Below the pieces are notes generated by a model that had not been told where the DNA came from, did not search any database, and saw nothing but the letters and a program-made list of their open reading frames with translations. Shown in pieces: positions 4,830 through 5,466 of a stretch of 5,466 bases of DNA. Every line of letters starts with the position of its first letter. The first letter of the stretch is position 1. This DNA comes from Xanthobacteraceae bacterium (GTDB lineage Bacteria > Pseudomonadota > Alphaproteobacteria > Rhizobiales > Xanthobacteraceae): positions 1 through 5,466 of the forward strand of contig JASHRR010000743.1 in assembly GCA_030037185.1 (NCBI GenBank), in the 5' to 3' direction. A program made the position numbers and the translations under genes.

Positions 4830-5466
4830 ATGAAAATCACCCCCGACCTGCCGTCGCAACTCGCAGCGCTCGATCGGCCCAATTCCTACATCGGCCGCGC
4901 GGTGCCGCGGCCGAACCTTGCACGGCTCATCCAGGGGCGTGGTCAGTTTGTGAGCGACCTGACGCTGCCCCGCATGGTGCATCTGGCACTGGTGCGCTCG
5001 CCTCACGCCCATGCACGCATCACCGCGATCGACGCCACCGCCGCCAGGGCCGTTCCGGGCATAATTGCAGTCGTTACCGGCGCCGAGCTCGCAGAAATCA
5101 TCACCCCGTGGGTCGGTGTGCTCACTCATCTCAAGGGCATCAAATCGGCCCCCCAGCACGCCATCGCCATCGATGTCGCCCGCTGGCAGGGCGAGGCGGT
5201 GGCCGCCGTGGTGGCGGGTACGCGAGCCGAGGCGGAGGATGGGCGGGCGCTTGTCCTCGTGGAATACGAGGAGCTGCCGGCCGTCATTGACCCGGAATCA
5301 GCGCTCGATGAAGCGACGCCGGTGATCCACCCGGCGCTCGGCGATAATCTGTGCTTCGAGCGCCGCTACACGGCCGGCGATGTCGACGGCGGCTTTGCAC
5401 AGGCCGACGAAATCGTCGAGGCGACCTTTCGGTTCGGCCGCCACACCGGCGTCACCAACGAGCCGC
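4830..5466 (+). CDS. Molybdopterin-binding large subunit, xanthine dehydrogenase/CO dehydrogenase family (3' end outside window)
   Basis: The first 212 residues of the catalytic subunit of a molybdenum hydroxylase are present; family members are about 700-800 residues long. The ATG at 4830 gives MKITPDLPSQLAALDRP, followed by YIGRAVPRPN (20-29) and the a/b-hammerhead domain (about 33-150). Typical blocks of that domain are GRGQFVSDLTLPRMVHLALV, RSPHAHARI, GEAVAAVVAGTRAEAED and VEYEELPAVIDPE. The Mo-cofactor-binding domain begins near residue 165, with a FGRHTGVTNEP block at the window end, where the family has a conserved Glu-Pro. The frame is open with no stop. The ribosome binding site is modest (GGGGAA region about 15 nt upstream). 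It should assemble with the small subunit at 3668 into one enzyme that hydroxylates or oxidises an aldehyde, heterocycle or CO-like substrate. The substrate-defining active-site loop and the catalytic Glu lie beyond the window, so the specificity is open. Confidence 0.95.
   Translation, partial: MKITPDLPSQLAALDRPNSYIGRAVPRPNLARLIQGRGQFVSDLTLPRMVHLALVRSPHAHARITAIDATAARAVPGIIAVVTGAELAEIITPWVGVLTHLKGIKSAPQHAIAIDVARWQGEAVAAVVAGTRAEAEDGRALVLVEYEELPAVIDPESALDEATPVIHPALGDNLCFERRYTAGDVDGGFAQADEIVEATFRFGRHTGVTNEP

Noticed and set aside
4658..5290. Plus-strand open frame of 210 codons overlapping the large subunit
   Set aside because: The frame starting at 4830 carries the hammerhead-domain motifs; this one is an off-frame reading.
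1..5466. CRISPR array, tRNA or rRNA genes
   Set aside because: No regularly spaced direct repeats, cloverleaf with CCA-side signature, or rRNA-like segment was seen on either strand.

Overview
The window looks like accessory DNA from a GC-rich alphaproteobacterium, most likely of the Bradyrhizobium/Rhodopseudomonas group. The grounds are the high GC at third codon positions in the intact genes, an ExoR-like Sel1-repeat protein of the type common there, and the form of the IS200/IS605-type transposase remnant. This is family recognition by eye; no search was run.

Left part (1-2270): the first ~590 nt hold no gene I can recognise. On the minus strand at 591-1089 lies the C-terminal half of an ExoR-like Sel1-repeat protein, broken by a frameshift and lacking its N-terminus. 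Next comes an intact small XRE-family repressor on the minus strand (1270-1509). It is divergent from two small, closely spaced plus-strand genes of unknown function (1625-1834 and 1838-2062) and possibly a 36-codon ORF overlapping the second by ATGA. An 18-bp perfect palindrome (1581-1598) sits in the divergent interval and is the obvious candidate operator. This regulator, operator and small-protein cluster is the best candidate for an intact, uncharacterised module here.

Middle part (2268-3660): a run of decayed genes. There is a degenerate AIDA-type repeat region from an autotransporter adhesin passenger, with about three frameshifts and three in-frame stops. Then comes a short C-terminal remnant resembling a Bradyrhizobium-type membrane-anchored protein, then the C-terminal two thirds of an IS200/IS605 Y1 transposase with several frameshifts and a terminal hairpin.

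Right part (3668-5466): genes of a molybdenum hydroxylase of the xanthine dehydrogenase/CO dehydrogenase family. The intact 190-residue [2Fe-2S] small subunit starts about 20 nt after the IS-type hairpin. The molybdopterin-binding large subunit starts at 4830 and runs off the window. The two subunits would form one enzyme that oxidises a carbon or heterocycle substrate at Mo and passes electrons through two [2Fe-2S] clusters. Unusually, 589 nt without a recognisable gene separate them, and no FAD subunit is seen in the window.
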